Counted from the first letter of the stretch, positions 18,235 through 27,902 are shown. The stretch: 64,000 nucleotides of DNA from Paenibacillus sp. UNC499MF (GCF_900107975.1 NZ_FNVF01000001.1:604323-668322); one strand, 5' to 3'. Made by a program: numbers and translations. The notes: generated from the sequence alone by a model not told the origin.

Positions 18235-19485
18235 TTGGGAAGCATTGAGACAGGACTGAAAATCGTCCTTATGTTCTTCGTCCTCGTCACGATTCATGAG
18301 TGGGGACATTTTTATTTTGCGAAACGGGCCGGAATTTTGGTGCGGGAATTCGCTATCGGGTTCGGACCAAAATTATTTTCATATAAAAAGGGCGAAACTC
18401 GTTACACATTGAGATTGCTTCCGTTCGGCGGCTACGTCCGCATGGCGGGAGAGGATCCGGAAATCGTACAAGTCCAGGACGGACAGACGATTGCCGTGAA
18501 GTTAAACAAGGACAATCAAGTGACCAAGCTTTATTTGGATCAGCTTGATCAGCGGGCGAACGTCATCCAAGGCACCGTACAACAGATCGACCTGGAGAAA
18601 GATCTGTTTGTAAAGCTTGAAGTGGGAGACGAGCAGGTCCGTTACCCCGTTCAGCCGGATGCCCTCATGGTTACCCGCGGCGTGGAAACGCAGATTGCAC
18701 CGCTTGACCGGCAGTTCGGCAGCAAAACGGTGGGACAGCGGTTCTTGTCAATTCTGATGGGGCCGGTTATGAACTTTTTGCTGGCCGCGGTTCTGTTTCT
18801 CACTCTCGTTATTATGCAGGGAGTTCCGACGAACGTTAAAGTCGACAAGCTGGAGCCCGGCCGCCCTTCCGAGAAAGCGGGGCTAATGGCCGGGGACGTC
18901 ATCGTGTCCGTAAACCAGGAGACAATCGGCGACAGCCGCGAGAAGTTTATGAAGGCGGTCGGTTCCTCGCCCAACCAGAAAATGAACTGGGTAATCCAGC
19001 GGGGCGGCGTCGAGAAAAAAATCGAAATTACTCCCGATGAGAACGGCAAGGTCGGTGTATATATTACGGGAGATAAGCGTTCGGCTTCCTTCGGGGAAAC
19101 CATGAAGGGTACCTACGACTATGTGTCTACCTCTACGGTTGGAATCCTGGACGGATTTAAGAAGCTCGTGCTGGGCCAGTTCAAAATGGACGATCTCGGC
19201 GGTCCGGTACGGATTGTGCAGGTAACGGGAGAATTCGCCAGCCACGGCAGCGAATCGTACATTTACTGGGTGGCGCTGCTAAGCCTGTATCTGGGGCTGT
19301 TTAACCTGCTGCCGTTTCCCGCGCTGGACGGAAGCCGGCTCGTATTTCTTGCCATCGAAGCGGTCCGCGGCAAGCCGGTCGATCCCAACCGCGAAAGCAT
19401 GGTCCACTTTATCGGTTTTGCCATGCTCATGCTCTTGATGGTCGCCGTGACCTACAACGATATTTTACGTTTAATTAAAAGCTAA
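18235..19485 (+). CDS. rseP: Site-2 intramembrane zinc metalloprotease RseP/RasP
   Basis: M50 protease that cuts anti-sigma factors and signal-peptide remnants within the membrane. The 416-residue product has the zinc motif HEWGH in the first membrane helix (TIHEWGHFYFAKR), a PDZ domain (about 195-285, with KLEPGRPSEKAGLMAGDVI) and the third-motif NLLPFPALDGSRL near the C-terminus. The start is TTG 18235 with GGAGGAGGAAG at 18218-18228; the ATG at 18228 is out of frame. The locus dxr-rseP-proS-polC matches other Bacilli. Confidence 0.94.
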   Translation: MGSIETGLKIVLMFFVLVTIHEWGHFYFAKRAGILVREFAIGFGPKLFSYKKGETRYTLRLLPFGGYVRMAGEDPEIVQVQDGQTIAVKLNKDNQVTKLYLDQLDQRANVIQGTVQQIDLEKDLFVKLEVGDEQVRYPVQPDALMVTRGVETQIAPLDRQFGSKTVGQRFLSILMGPVMNFLLAAVLFLTLVIMQGVPTNVKVDKLEPGRPSEKAGLMAGDVIVSVNQETIGDSREKFMKAVGSSPNQKMNWVIQRGGVEKKIEITPDENGKVGVYITGDKRSASFGETMKGTYDYVSTSTVGILDGFKKLVLGQFKMDDLGGPVRIVQVTGEFASHGSESYIYWVALLSLYLGLFNLLPFPALDGSRLVFLAIEAVRGKPVDPNRESMVHFIGFAMLMLLMVAVTYNDILRLIKS

Positions 19486-19531
19486 TCTGTATTATGATAG
19501 AGAAATGTAACCGTTAGGTGAAACGATGCCT

Positions 19532-19575
19532 GTCCGCCCGCCGGGTGAACCTTGCGTTCGCCCCGCCGGACGGAC
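19532..19575 (+). repeat. Stem-loop upstream of proS
   Basis: GGGTGAAC (19543-19550) pairs with GTTCGCCC (19556-19563) around a CTTGC loop, with an outer GTCCG/CGGAC pair. No T run follows, so it is not a standard terminator. It is far too small for a T-box riboswitch. A possible TATGAT at 19493 has only a weak -35. Confidence 0.45.
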
Positions 19576-19593
19576 TTCCGTAGGAGGATCCGT

Positions 19594-21042
19594 ATGTCCA
19601 AAGATAAACAATTTGTCCGGGAAATTACGCCGCAGGGCGAAGATTTCTCCCAGTGGTACATTGATGTCATCAAAAAAGCCGACCTTATGAGCTATTCCCC
19701 GGTTCGCGGGTGCATGGTTTTCAAGCCGGACGGCTACGAAATTTGGGAAAACATCCAGCGCGAGCTGGACAAGCGTTTCAAGGAAACGGGGCACCGCAAC
19801 GCTTACTTCCCGCTGTTTATCCCGGAGAGCTTTTTCCAGAAGGAGAAAGAACATGTGGAAGGCTTCAATCCCGAGCTTCCATGGGTAACCGAAGCGGGCG
19901 GCGAGAAGCTTGAAGAGCGTCTGGCCATCCGTCCGACTTCCGAGACGATGATCGGACATATGTACGCGGAATGGATCAATTCCTACCGTGACCTGCCGCT
20001 CCTTATCAACCAGTGGGCGAACGTGGTCCGCTGGGAGAAACGTACCCTGCCGTTCCTTCGTACGACGGAATTTTTGTGGCAGGAAGGGCATACCGCTCAC
20101 GAAGACGAAGAAGACGCGCGCCGCGAAACGATGCAAATGCTGGAGATTTACAGAGATTTCGCTGAAAATTTCCTTGCCATGCCTGTTATCATCGGCCAGA
20201 AAACACCTTCCGAGAAGTTTGCCGGTGCGGTGGATACGTTCTCGATCGAAGCCATGATGAAAGACGGCAAAGCGGTACAAGCGGGTACTTCGCATTATCT
20301 CGGCACGAATTTTGCGGTTGCCTTCGACATTAAATATTTGAACCGGGAAAATCAGCACCAGTTTGCGCATACCACTTCCTGGGGAGTGAGCACACGTCTG
20401 ATCGGCGCGACGATCATGGCGCACGGGGATGACCGCGGACTTGCTCTGCCGCCTAAAGTCGCTCCTACACAAGTGATCATGATCCCGATCGGTCCTCCTA
20501 AAACGAGAGAGCAGGTTGTGGCCCGTACGGATGAATTGTTTGCGGAATTAAAGCAGGCGGGTGTCCGGGTAAGAGTGGACGACCGTGCGGACCTGAGTCC
20601 GGGCTGGAAATTCAACGAATACGAAATGCGCGGAGTTCCGATCCGCGTCGAATTGGGACCGCGCGATATGGAGAACGGCCAGATCGTTCTCGTTTCCCGG
20701 ATTACCGGAGAGAAGAAAATCGTCCAGCAGGCCAACTTCGTTCAGGAAGTTCAGCAGCTTTTGGAAGAGATACACCAGGAGATGTTCAACCGTGCGAAGC
20801 AGCACCTCGAGGAGCATTTGATCGCGGTAGACACGCTGGATGAATTCAAACAATACTTGGAAACGAACCGCGGGTTTGCGCTTGCAGGCTGGTGCGGTTC
20901 GGAAGCTTGTGAAGCCCAGGTCAAAGAAGAGGCGGGAGCAACGAGCCGTAACATTCCGTTTGCGCCGCGGGAATCGAAAGAAACCTGTCTGGTTTGCGGA
21001 GATAAAGCCAAGCACACCGTCGTTTTCGGTAAATCTTATTAA
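19594..21042 (+). CDS. proS: Prolyl-tRNA synthetase, archaeal/eukaryote-like type
   Basis: Class II synthetase charging tRNA-Pro (482 residues). Motif 2 region RWEKRTLPFLRTTEFLWQEG and motif 3 around SWGVSTRLIGATIMAHGDDR are visible. There is no insertion (editing) domain between motifs 2 and 3; instead there is a C-terminal zinc-type extension with C434, C439, C465 and C468, and the protein ends in Tyr (GKSY). This is the archaeal/eukaryotic-like architecture, unlike the roughly 565-residue bacterial type found at the rseP-proS-polC position in B. subtilis. ATG 19594 has AGGAGG at 19583; the upstream in-frame ATG lies in the hairpin. Confidence 0.95.
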   Translation: MSKDKQFVREITPQGEDFSQWYIDVIKKADLMSYSPVRGCMVFKPDGYEIWENIQRELDKRFKETGHRNAYFPLFIPESFFQKEKEHVEGFNPELPWVTEAGGEKLEERLAIRPTSETMIGHMYAEWINSYRDLPLLINQWANVVRWEKRTLPFLRTTEFLWQEGHTAHEDEEDARRETMQMLEIYRDFAENFLAMPVIIGQKTPSEKFAGAVDTFSIEAMMKDGKAVQAGTSHYLGTNFAVAFDIKYLNRENQHQFAHTTSWGVSTRLIGATIMAHGDDRGLALPPKVAPTQVIMIPIGPPKTREQVVARTDELFAELKQAGVRVRVDDRADLSPGWKFNEYEMRGVPIRVELGPRDMENGQIVLVSRITGEKKIVQQANFVQEVQQLLEEIHQEMFNRAKQHLEEHLIAVDTLDEFKQYLETNRGFALAGWCGSEACEAQVKEEAGATSRNIPFAPRESKETCLVCGDKAKHTVVFGKSY

Positions 21043-21056
21043 GCACGATTACAATG

Positions 21057-21100
21057 AAGGGCAAACGAGATTACTTTCTCTCTTTGTCCTTTTCTTTTTC
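21057..21100 (+). terminator. Terminator after proS
   Basis: AAGGGCAAA (21057-21065) pairs with TTTGTCCTT (21083-21091), with a further GAGA/TCTC pair inside an imperfect stem, followed by a T-rich tract (TTCTTTTTC). It closes rseP-proS before polC. Confidence 0.6.
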
Positions 21101-21159
21101 CGGCCGGATGAGAGCAAGGCGGCAAACGGAGCAAGCCGGAAGCTTGGGGGAGGGAAGAC

Positions 21160-24100
21160 ATGAGTCATACACCGGATAAAAGGCAGCGGTTCGAGCTTCT
21201 GATGAAGCAGGCGGACATATCGCACGAGATGTCGACGGTTCATTTTGCGGACGGTTATATCGACAAAGTAGAGATCAGCCGGAAAAACCGGGAGTGGACC
21301 TTCCACCTGGTGAAGCAGGAGATGGTTCCGCAGGACGTGTACCGGTCTTTCTGCCGGAACGTTCAAGAGAAATTCGCTCATATCGCCAAAACGCGATTTG
21401 TCATACACATGGAGAAAGCCGATCCAAGCAGGCTCGTGGAAGAATACTGGAGCCTCTTTCTGGAGTGGGTTCAGCGTGAAGCCGTCACGGTAAACGGATG
21501 GCTCAGCAAAGCCAAAACCGAAGTGCATGGAAATCAGCTGACGTTAATTTTGCTGGATCAGATCGGTTTTGAACTCGCGAAGAAAAAGAACATGGATAGC
21601 TGGGTTAAGTCCTTTTTCCAGGATTATTTTAAAACCGAGTTTACCGTAAAGTATGCGCTCAGCGAGAAAAGCACCGAGGAATTCGAAAAGTTTGCGCAGC
21701 AGATCGTCGAAGAAGAGAAGCTTGTTACACAGGAGATTATGCAGTCGATTGAACAGGAACTGCAAGCGTCGGCTATTCCCGATGCGGATGTCCGGCTGAT
21801 GGTCGGCTACGATATCAAAGACACGCCTGTGCCGATCCAGGACATTACGGAAGAGGAGAAGAAGGTTACCATTCAGGGGGCCGTCTTCAACCTGGAAGTG
21901 AAAGAGCTGCGCAACGGCAGCACCCTTTATTCGTTTAACGTTACCGACTACACCGATTCCCTTATGCTGAAATCGTTCGGGAAGACGAAGGAAGACGTGC
22001 GCATTCTCAATCTGCTCTCCAACGGCACCTGGATCCGGGCGCGCGGACGTGTGGAATACGACCGTTTCATGATGGTGCCCGAGCTGGTGATGATCCCTTC
22101 GGATATCAACGAAGTTCTGCCTCCCAAAGGAAGAATGGATGATGCCGAAGAAAAACGCGTGGAATTCCATCTTCATACGACGATGAGTACGATGGACGGT
22201 ATTACGCCGGTCGATCAGTACATCAAGACGGCTGCAAAATGGGGCCACAAAGCGATCGCGATCACGGATCACAGCGGTGTGCAGAGCTACCCGGATGCGA
22301 ACAAGGCGGGCAAGAAAAACGGCATCAAAGTGATTTACGGCGTAGAAGCGAATGTGGTCAACGATTCCGTACCGATCGTCCTCAACCCGATTGATGCGGA
22401 TTTGAAGCAGGCCACTTATGTCGTTTTTGATATCGAGACGACGGGTCTGTCCGTCCTGAATAATAAAATTATCGAGATTGCCGGGGTAAAGGTACAGGAA
22501 GGCAAAGAAATCGGCCGTTATTCTACGTTTATCCAGCCGCATGAGAAAATTCCTTATCATATCCAGCAGCTCACGAATATTACCGACGAAATGGTCAAAG
22601 GTGCACCGGAGCTCGCTGACGAGCTTCCCAAGTTTATCGAATTTATCGGCGATTCCATACTTGTCGCTCATAACGCACGGTTCGATATCGGCTTTATTCA
22701 GGCCAACCTGAAACGATTGGGCCATCCGCAGATGACGAATCCGGTGCTGGATACGCTGGAAATGGCCAGGCTGCTGTTTCCTTCCATGAAAAATCACAGG
22801 CTGAATACGTTATCCGACAAATTTAAAGTGAGCCTGGAAAATCATCACAGGGCGATTGACGATACGATTGCGCTCGGACATGTGCTCCAGCATTTGATCA
22901 ATGAAGCCTATGACCGGAATATTACGAATCTCGGACGTATGAATGATTTTGTGGGAAAAGACTTGTCGAATCAGCGGCCTTTTCACTGCTGTATTTATGC
23001 GACGAATGCGGTCGGAAAGAAAAATCTGTTCAAACTGATTTCCATTTCCCACACGGAATACTTCAATAAAGTGGCGACCATTCCGAAAAGCAGGCTCATC
23101 GAGCTGAGAGAAGGGCTGCTTATTGCTTCGGGCTGCGAGAAAGGCGAGTTTTTCGAAACGGTTCTTAACAAATCGCAGGAAGAGGCCGAGCAGGTTGCCG
23201 AGTTTTACGACGTTCTGGAAATCCAGCCTGTCAGCTACAACATGCATCTGGTGGATAAAGGGCTGGTCGGCAGCCGCGCGGATCTCGAAGACGCCGTGAA
23301 GCGGATTGTCGCCATCGGTGCCAAACAGGGCAAGCCCGTTATCGCGACGGGGAATGTCCATTACCTGGAGCCGCGGGACAAAATCGCACGCGACATTACG
23401 ATCAATGGCATTACCGGCTTCAGTCCCCTCAAGGATATGAAAAAACCGGACGCTCATTTCCGCACGACGCGCGAAATGCTGGAAGAATTCCGCTTCCTCG
23501 GTCAGGAGAAAGCCCATGAAGTCGTAGTGCGCAACACGAACGACCTGGCCGACCGCTTTGAGGAAATCGAGCTGTTTCCGACCAAGCTGTTTACGCCGAT
23601 CATTGAAGGAGCGGACGACGAAATCCGCGACAAATGCTATGACACGGCCCGGCAGATTTACGGGGACGAAATTCCCGAGATCGTTGTGCAGCGGCTTGAA
23701 AAAGAACTGGTGCCGATCATCAAATACGGATTTTCGGCCAACTATCTGATTTCGGAACGGCTCGTTAAGAAGTCGAACGAAGACGGTTATCTCGTCGGTT
23801 CCCGGGGATCGGTCGGCTCTTCCGTAGTCGCCACGTTCCTCGGTATTTCCGAAGTTAACCCGCTCCCGCCGCATTACATTTGCCGCTCGTGCAAATTCAG
23901 CGAATGGTTTACGGACGGCAGCATTCCGAGCGGGTTCGACCTGCCGGATAAGACCTGTCCAACCTGCGGAGACAAGCTTAAAGGCGAAGGCCAGGATATC
24001 CCGTTCGAAACGTTCCTTGGTTTTAAAGGGGACAAGGTTCCCGATATCGACTTGAACTTTTCGGGGGAATACCAGCCAGTCGCTCATAACTATACGAAGG

Positions 24101-25464
24101 TGCTTTTCGGGGAAAAAAGCGTGTTCCGGGCAGGCACCATCGGTACGATTGCGGATAAAACAGCCTTCGGTTATGTGAAAAAGTATGAAGAAGGCCAGGG
24201 CAAAAAATGGCGGAACGCCGAAATTGTAAGGCTGGCCTCGGGTTGTACCGGCGTCAAGCGAAGCACCGGACAGCATCCCGGCGGTATCGTAGTCGTGCCG
24301 GATTATATGGAAGTGGACGACATCACTCCCGTTCAATTTCCGGCTGACGATAAGAATTCCGAGTGGAAAACGACGCATTTCGACTATCACGCGTTTGACG
24401 CCAACCTGCTCAAGCTCGATATTCTCGGGCACGACGATCCGACCATGATGCGGATGCTTCAGGATTTGACAGGGATTGATCCGACGACGATTCCGATGAA
24501 CGATCCTAAAGTCATGAGCATTTTTCACTCTACGGATGCGCTCGGAGTTCCGCCTGAGAAGATCAGGACGCCTGTCGCCACCTATGGAGTACCTGAGATG
24601 GGAACGAAGTTCGTCCGGCAGATGCTTCAGGAAACGCATCCGAGCAGCTTTGCCGATCTGCTGCAAATATCCGGACTTTCCCACGGAACCGGCGTTTGGC
24701 TGGGCAATGCGCAGGAACTGATTAAGAAGGGAATTTGCAACATTAAGACCGTAATCGGCTGCCGGGACGATATTATGCTCTATCTCATTTATAAAGCCGG
24801 CATGGATGCGGGCCTCGCCTTCAAAATCACGGAAAGCGTACGTAAAGGGAAAGGCCTTACCGATGAGTGGAAGGAAGACATGAAGAAGCATAATGTGCCG
24901 GCCTGGTACATTGAATCCTGCGAACGGATCGAGTATATGTTCCCGAAAGCCCACGCCGCCGCTTACGTTATTTCCGCGGTGCGTACGGCCTTCTTCAAGG
25001 TCTACCATCCGATCGCGTATTATGCGACCTATTTTACGGTCCGTGCGGAGGATTTTGATCTCGAACTGCTCTGCCAGGGTTATGATGCGATCATGAAAAA
25101 GCTCATCGAAATCGAAGACAAAGGATTTCAGGCGCTCCCGAAGGAAAAAGCGATGATTTCTATTCTTGAGATGGCTCTGGAAATGACCGCCCGCGGTTTC
25201 AGCTTCAAGCCCATCGACTTATACCGCTCCGACGCCACGAAGTTTATTATTGACGGGGATTCGCTCATTCCGCCGTTCTCGGCCGTACCGGGAATCGGGG
25301 AGAATGCCGCCCGCAACATTGCCGCTTCCAAGGAAAGCGGGGACTTTCTTTCGATCGAAGATTTCCAGAACCGTTCGAAGGCTTCGAAGACGGTCGTCGA
25401 GCTGTTGAACGGGATGGGCTGCTTCCGGGGATTGCCCGAATCGAATCAGTTGTCCTTGTTTTAA
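21160..25464 (+). CDS. polC: DNA polymerase III alpha subunit, PolC type
   Basis: Replicative polymerase of low-G+C Gram-positives with built-in proofreading (1434 residues). Order of domains: N-terminal region, OB fold, PHP domain split by the exonuclease (EFHLH at 335-339), 3'-5' exonuclease (DIETTGL at 424-430), second PHP part (ATGNVHYL), a zinc finger (C908, C911, C933, C936) specific to PolC, the palm with catalytic D962 and D964 in PDIDLNF, and C-terminal helix-hairpin-helix (AVPGIGENAARNI). ATG 21160 has GGGGGAGGGAAG. Ends with NQLSLF, a beta-clamp-binding type tail. Confidence 0.98.
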   Translation: MSHTPDKRQRFELLMKQADISHEMSTVHFADGYIDKVEISRKNREWTFHLVKQEMVPQDVYRSFCRNVQEKFAHIAKTRFVIHMEKADPSRLVEEYWSLFLEWVQREAVTVNGWLSKAKTEVHGNQLTLILLDQIGFELAKKKNMDSWVKSFFQDYFKTEFTVKYALSEKSTEEFEKFAQQIVEEEKLVTQEIMQSIEQELQASAIPDADVRLMVGYDIKDTPVPIQDITEEEKKVTIQGAVFNLEVKELRNGSTLYSFNVTDYTDSLMLKSFGKTKEDVRILNLLSNGTWIRARGRVEYDRFMMVPELVMIPSDINEVLPPKGRMDDAEEKRVEFHLHTTMSTMDGITPVDQYIKTAAKWGHKAIAITDHSGVQSYPDANKAGKKNGIKVIYGVEANVVNDSVPIVLNPIDADLKQATYVVFDIETTGLSVLNNKIIEIAGVKVQEGKEIGRYSTFIQPHEKIPYHIQQLTNITDEMVKGAPELADELPKFIEFIGDSILVAHNARFDIGFIQANLKRLGHPQMTNPVLDTLEMARLLFPSMKNHRLNTLSDKFKVSLENHHRAIDDTIALGHVLQHLINEAYDRNITNLGRMNDFVGKDLSNQRPFHCCIYATNAVGKKNLFKLISISHTEYFNKVATIPKSRLIELREGLLIASGCEKGEFFETVLNKSQEEAEQVAEFYDVLEIQPVSYNMHLVDKGLVGSRADLEDAVKRIVAIGAKQGKPVIATGNVHYLEPRDKIARDITINGITGFSPLKDMKKPDAHFRTTREMLEEFRFLGQEKAHEVVVRNTNDLADRFEEIELFPTKLFTPIIEGADDEIRDKCYDTARQIYGDEIPEIVVQRLEKELVPIIKYGFSANYLISERLVKKSNEDGYLVGSRGSVGSSVVATFLGISEVNPLPPHYICRSCKFSEWFTDGSIPSGFDLPDKTCPTCGDKLKGEGQDIPFETFLGFKGDKVPDIDLNFSGEYQPVAHNYTKVLFGEKSVFRAGTIGTIADKTAFGYVKKYEEGQGKKWRNAEIVRLASGCTGVKRSTGQHPGGIVVVPDYMEVDDITPVQFPADDKNSEWKTTHFDYHAFDANLLKLDILGHDDPTMMRMLQDLTGIDPTTIPMNDPKVMSIFHSTDALGVPPEKIRTPVATYGVPEMGTKFVRQMLQETHPSSFADLLQISGLSHGTGVWLGNAQELIKKGICNIKTVIGCRDDIMLYLIYKAGMDAGLAFKITESVRKGKGLTDEWKEDMKKHNVPAWYIESCERIEYMFPKAHAAAYVISAVRTAFFKVYHPIAYYATYFTVRAEDFDLELLCQGYDAIMKKLIEIEDKGFQALPKEKAMISILEMALEMTARGFSFKPIDLYRSDATKFIIDGDSLIPPFSAVPGIGENAARNIAASKESGDFLSIEDFQNRSKASKTVVELLNGMGCFRGLPESNQLSLF

Positions 25465-25510
25465 AAGGCGCGGAGCGTTTTGTGACAAGGTGAGTAAGTT
25501 TTTCTTACTA

Positions 25511-25540
25511 TTGTCAACCTTTAGACGGTTATGGTATAAT
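25511..25540 (+). promoter_or_regulatory. Sigma-A promoter for the rimP-nusA-infB operon
   Basis: TTGTCA (25511-25516) and a perfect TATAAT (25535-25540) are spaced by 18 bp. It lies 47 bp after polC and 127 bp before rimP. A small AGTAAG/CTTACT hairpin (about 25493-25508) precedes it. Confidence 0.75.
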
Positions 25541-25569
25541 TTTTCTTGGCAATAATGAGGATATCGACT

Positions 25570-25631
25570 GTGAACCGGAGAGTGGGGAAACCCACTCTTT
25601 ACATTTTGCTAAGACTTTTTGGCAGGTTCAC
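25570..25631 (+). promoter_or_regulatory. Folded 5' leader of rimP
   Basis: An outer pair GTGAACC (25570-25576) with GGTTCAC (25625-25631) encloses a perfect 8-bp hairpin AGAGTGGG/CCCACTCT (25579-25586, 25591-25598) capped by a GAAA tetraloop. The remaining single-stranded part is T/A-rich (25599-25624). This is much more structure than a plain leader needs. It may regulate the operon, perhaps through NusA or a ribosomal component; nothing in the sequence says which. Confidence 0.55.
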
Positions 25632-25666
25632 CGGGAAGGTCATACAGGAGGGTAGAGAGAAAACCT

Positions 25667-26125
25667 ATGAATTCACCAATTAAATCCGTCGTAGAAGATA
25701 TGCTGCTGGATTATTTGAACGAGCAAGGCTTTGAGCTGGTCGACATCGAATACGTCAAGGAAGGAAGCAACTGGTTTCTCCGTGTATTCGTAGACAAAGA
25801 AGGCGGCATCGACATCGACGATTGCGGCCGCATCAGCGAATTCTTAAGCTCGAAGCTTGATGAGAACGATCCGATTCCGACGGCTTATTTCCTGGAAGTC
25901 TCTTCACCGGGTGCCGAGAGGCCGCTTAAGAAACCGGAAGACATTAAGAAGGCTGTTGGCAAACATGTATTTGTAACTACATACGAGCCAATTGACAATA
26001 GCAAGGAATTCGAAGGTGAGCTTCTGTCGTTTGACGGCGAGGAGCTTGTTGTGCAAACCCCGAAGAAACGCAGCGCCATTCCATACAGCAAAGTGGCCAG
26101 CGCGAGGCTTGCCATCGTATTCTGA
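25667..26125 (+). CDS. rimP: Ribosome maturation factor RimP
   Basis: 30S assembly factor of 152 residues (YlxS family). The N-terminal domain reads [20 protein letters not shown] and [20 protein letters not shown], and [14 protein letters not shown] marks the linker to the C-terminal SH3-like domain. ATG 25667 has AGGAGGG at 25647-25653. It is the first gene of a nine-gene translation operon, as in other Firmicutes. Confidence 0.95.
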   Translation: MNSPIKSVVEDMLLDYLNEQGFELVDIEYVKEGSNWFLRVFVDKEGGIDIDDCGRISEFLSSKLDENDPIPTAYFLEVSSPGAERPLKKPEDIKKAVGKHVFVTTYEPIDNSKEFEGELLSFDGEELVVQTPKKRSAIPYSKVASARLAIVF

Positions 26126-26173
26126 CGCGGTTATCCGCGTCTGCGAACCATTGAAAGGGGGAACTCGGTTCAA

Positions 26174-27271
26174 ATGAACATGGATTTTATCGAAGCGTTG
26201 GCTGAAATCGAAAGAGAGAAAGGCATTTCCAAGGACTTGCTGATTGATGCGATTGAAGCCGCGATGATTTCCAGCTATAAACGCAACTTTAACACAGCGC
26301 AGAACGTGCGCGTGGATATTAATCGGCAAACCGGCACCATCCGCGTCTACGCACGCAAAACCGTCGTGGAGGATGTGCTGGACCCGAGGCTGGAAATCAC
26401 GCTGCATGCTGCGCGGGAAATCAACCAGAATTATACGATGGACGATATTGTAGAGATCGAGGTTACACCGCGCGACTTCGGACGCATTGCGGCACAGACC
26501 GCCAAGCAGGTTGTGACGCAGCGTATCCGCGAAGCCGAGCGTGGACTTATTTACAATGCTTTTATCGAGAAAGAAGAAGATATCGTTACGGGAATCGTGC
26601 AGCGTCAGGATCAGCGCCATTATTATATCGATCTTGGCAAGGTGGAAGCCGTTCTGCCTCTGACCGAGGTAATGCCTAACGAGAAATTCAAACAGGGCGA
26701 GCGCGTCAAAGCGTACATTACCAAAGTGGAGAACACGACAAAAGGTCCCCAGATCATTTTGTCCCGTACACATCCGGGGCTTCTCAAGCGCCTTTTCGAG
26801 CTGGAAGTGCCAGAAATCTACGAAGGCGTCGTAGAAATCAAGTCCGTTGCGAGGGAAGCCGGCTTCCGTTCCAAAATTGCCGTGCATTCCCGCAATACCG
26901 AGGTGGATCCCGTCGGTTCCTGCGTAGGTCCGAAAGGACTCCGTGTCCAGACGATCGTCGGCGAACTGCGCGGCGAGAAGATCGACATCGTGCGCTGGAT
27001 GGAGAGCGTGGAAGAGTACGTCGCTAACGCGCTCAGCCCTTCGAAGGTGCTTGAAGTCAACGTGTTCGAGAACGAGAAGATGGCCCGCGTCATCGTTCCG
27101 GATTATCAGCTTTCGCTGGCAATCGGAATCAAGGGGCAGAACGCGCGTTTGGCCGCCAAGCTTACCGGGTGGAAAATCGACATCAAGAGCGAGGCGCAGG
27201 CGGAGCAGGAATACGGCCGTCCGAGAACGCAGATCGAGGAAATGCATCAAGATTCCGTCAGCTTTGACTGA
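26174..27271 (+). CDS. nusA: Transcription termination/antitermination factor NusA
   Basis: RNA polymerase-associated elongation factor acting in pausing, termination and rRNA transcription. The 365-residue protein has the N-terminal polymerase-binding domain (1-125), an S1 domain (about 135-200), and two KH domains (with GPKGLRVQTI and GIKGQNARLAAKLTGWKID). It lacks the two C-terminal acidic repeats of E. coli NusA, as usual for Firmicutes. ATG 26174 follows AAAGGGGG (26153-26160). Confidence 0.97.
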   Translation: MNMDFIEALAEIEREKGISKDLLIDAIEAAMISSYKRNFNTAQNVRVDINRQTGTIRVYARKTVVEDVLDPRLEITLHAAREINQNYTMDDIVEIEVTPRDFGRIAAQTAKQVVTQRIREAERGLIYNAFIEKEEDIVTGIVQRQDQRHYYIDLGKVEAVLPLTEVMPNEKFKQGERVKAYITKVENTTKGPQIILSRTHPGLLKRLFELEVPEIYEGVVEIKSVAREAGFRSKIAVHSRNTEVDPVGSCVGPKGLRVQTIVGELRGEKIDIVRWMESVEEYVANALSPSKVLEVNVFENEKMARVIVPDYQLSLAIGIKGQNARLAAKLTGWKIDIKSEAQAEQEYGRPRTQIEEMHQDSVSFD

Positions 27272-27297
27272 CGCCGGCGGGGCGAGGTGAGGATGAC

Positions 27298-27609
27298 GTG
27301 AAACAGCGGAAAATACCTTTGCGCAAATGCGTGGCCTGCCAGGAAATGATGCCGAAGAAGGAATTGATTCGGGTCGTTCGTACCCCTGAAGGGGAGATCC
27401 AAATCGATCTGAAGGGCAAAAAGTCGGGCAGAGGCGCTTATTTGTGCGGTAAAGTGGCTTGCTTCAGGCTTGCCAAAAAATCCAAAGCGCTGGACCGTGC
27501 GTTGAAGCAAGCGGTGGGCGCTCCCATTTACGATCAGCTTGAACAGGATTTTATCCAGGTGGAAGAAGAATTCCACGCGGGCAAAGATGGGATGGACGAT
27601 GACGAATAA
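27298..27609 (+). CDS. ylxR: YlxR-family RNA-binding protein
   Basis: A 103-residue protein of the YlxR (DUF448) family, with the signature RKCVACQEMMPKKELIRVVR and GRGAYLCGKVACF. Four Cys residues are arranged as in the family fold. Members are thought to bind nucleic acid; RNase P-related and regulatory roles have been proposed. The start is GTG 27298 with GAGGTGAGGA upstream. It overlaps ylxQ by 11 nt. Confidence 0.92.
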   Translation: MKQRKIPLRKCVACQEMMPKKELIRVVRTPEGEIQIDLKGKKSGRGAYLCGKVACFRLAKKSKALDRALKQAVGAPIYDQLEQDFIQVEEEFHAGKDGMDDDE

Positions 27610-27901
27610 AAATTATTTTTCAAACTTAGGTCTCGCCATGAGGGCAGGCAAACTTGTTACCGGAGAAGAGAGCGTGCTGAAAGCTATCCGCTCCGGTGAT
27701 GCGAAGCTTGTCATTCTGGCGGAAGATGCGGCTGACAATACAAGCAAGAAGTTTCAGGACAAATGCCGTTCATACGACGTACCTTTGCTGGTCCTGGGCA
27801 ACCGTGAGGAACTTGGTTCCAGCATAGGGAAGGAAGCTCGAGTCACGATTGCCGTCGTCGACGACGGCTTCGCCCGGATGCTGAAAAAGTATCGGGTATA
27901 A
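27599..27901 (+). CDS. ylxQ: L7Ae-family ribosomal-like protein YlxQ
   Basis: A 100-residue L7Ae/L30e-fold protein. LGLAMRAGKLVTGEESVLKAI and KLVILAEDAADNTSKKF are typical; homologues bind kink-turn RNA. ATG 27599 overlaps the ylxR end and has GGGATGG at about 27588; an in-frame ATG at 27587 is possible but less well placed. Position between ylxR and infB is conserved in Bacilli. Confidence 0.92.
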   Translation: MTNKNYFSNLGLAMRAGKLVTGEESVLKAIRSGDAKLVILAEDAADNTSKKFQDKCRSYDVPLLVLGNREELGSSIGKEARVTIAVVDDGFARMLKKYRV

Positions 27902-27902
27902 C

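Noticed and set aside
19532-19593. T-box riboswitch for proS
   Set aside because: The region is too short, there is no T-box sequence and no antiterminator/terminator pair; only a simple hairpin is present.
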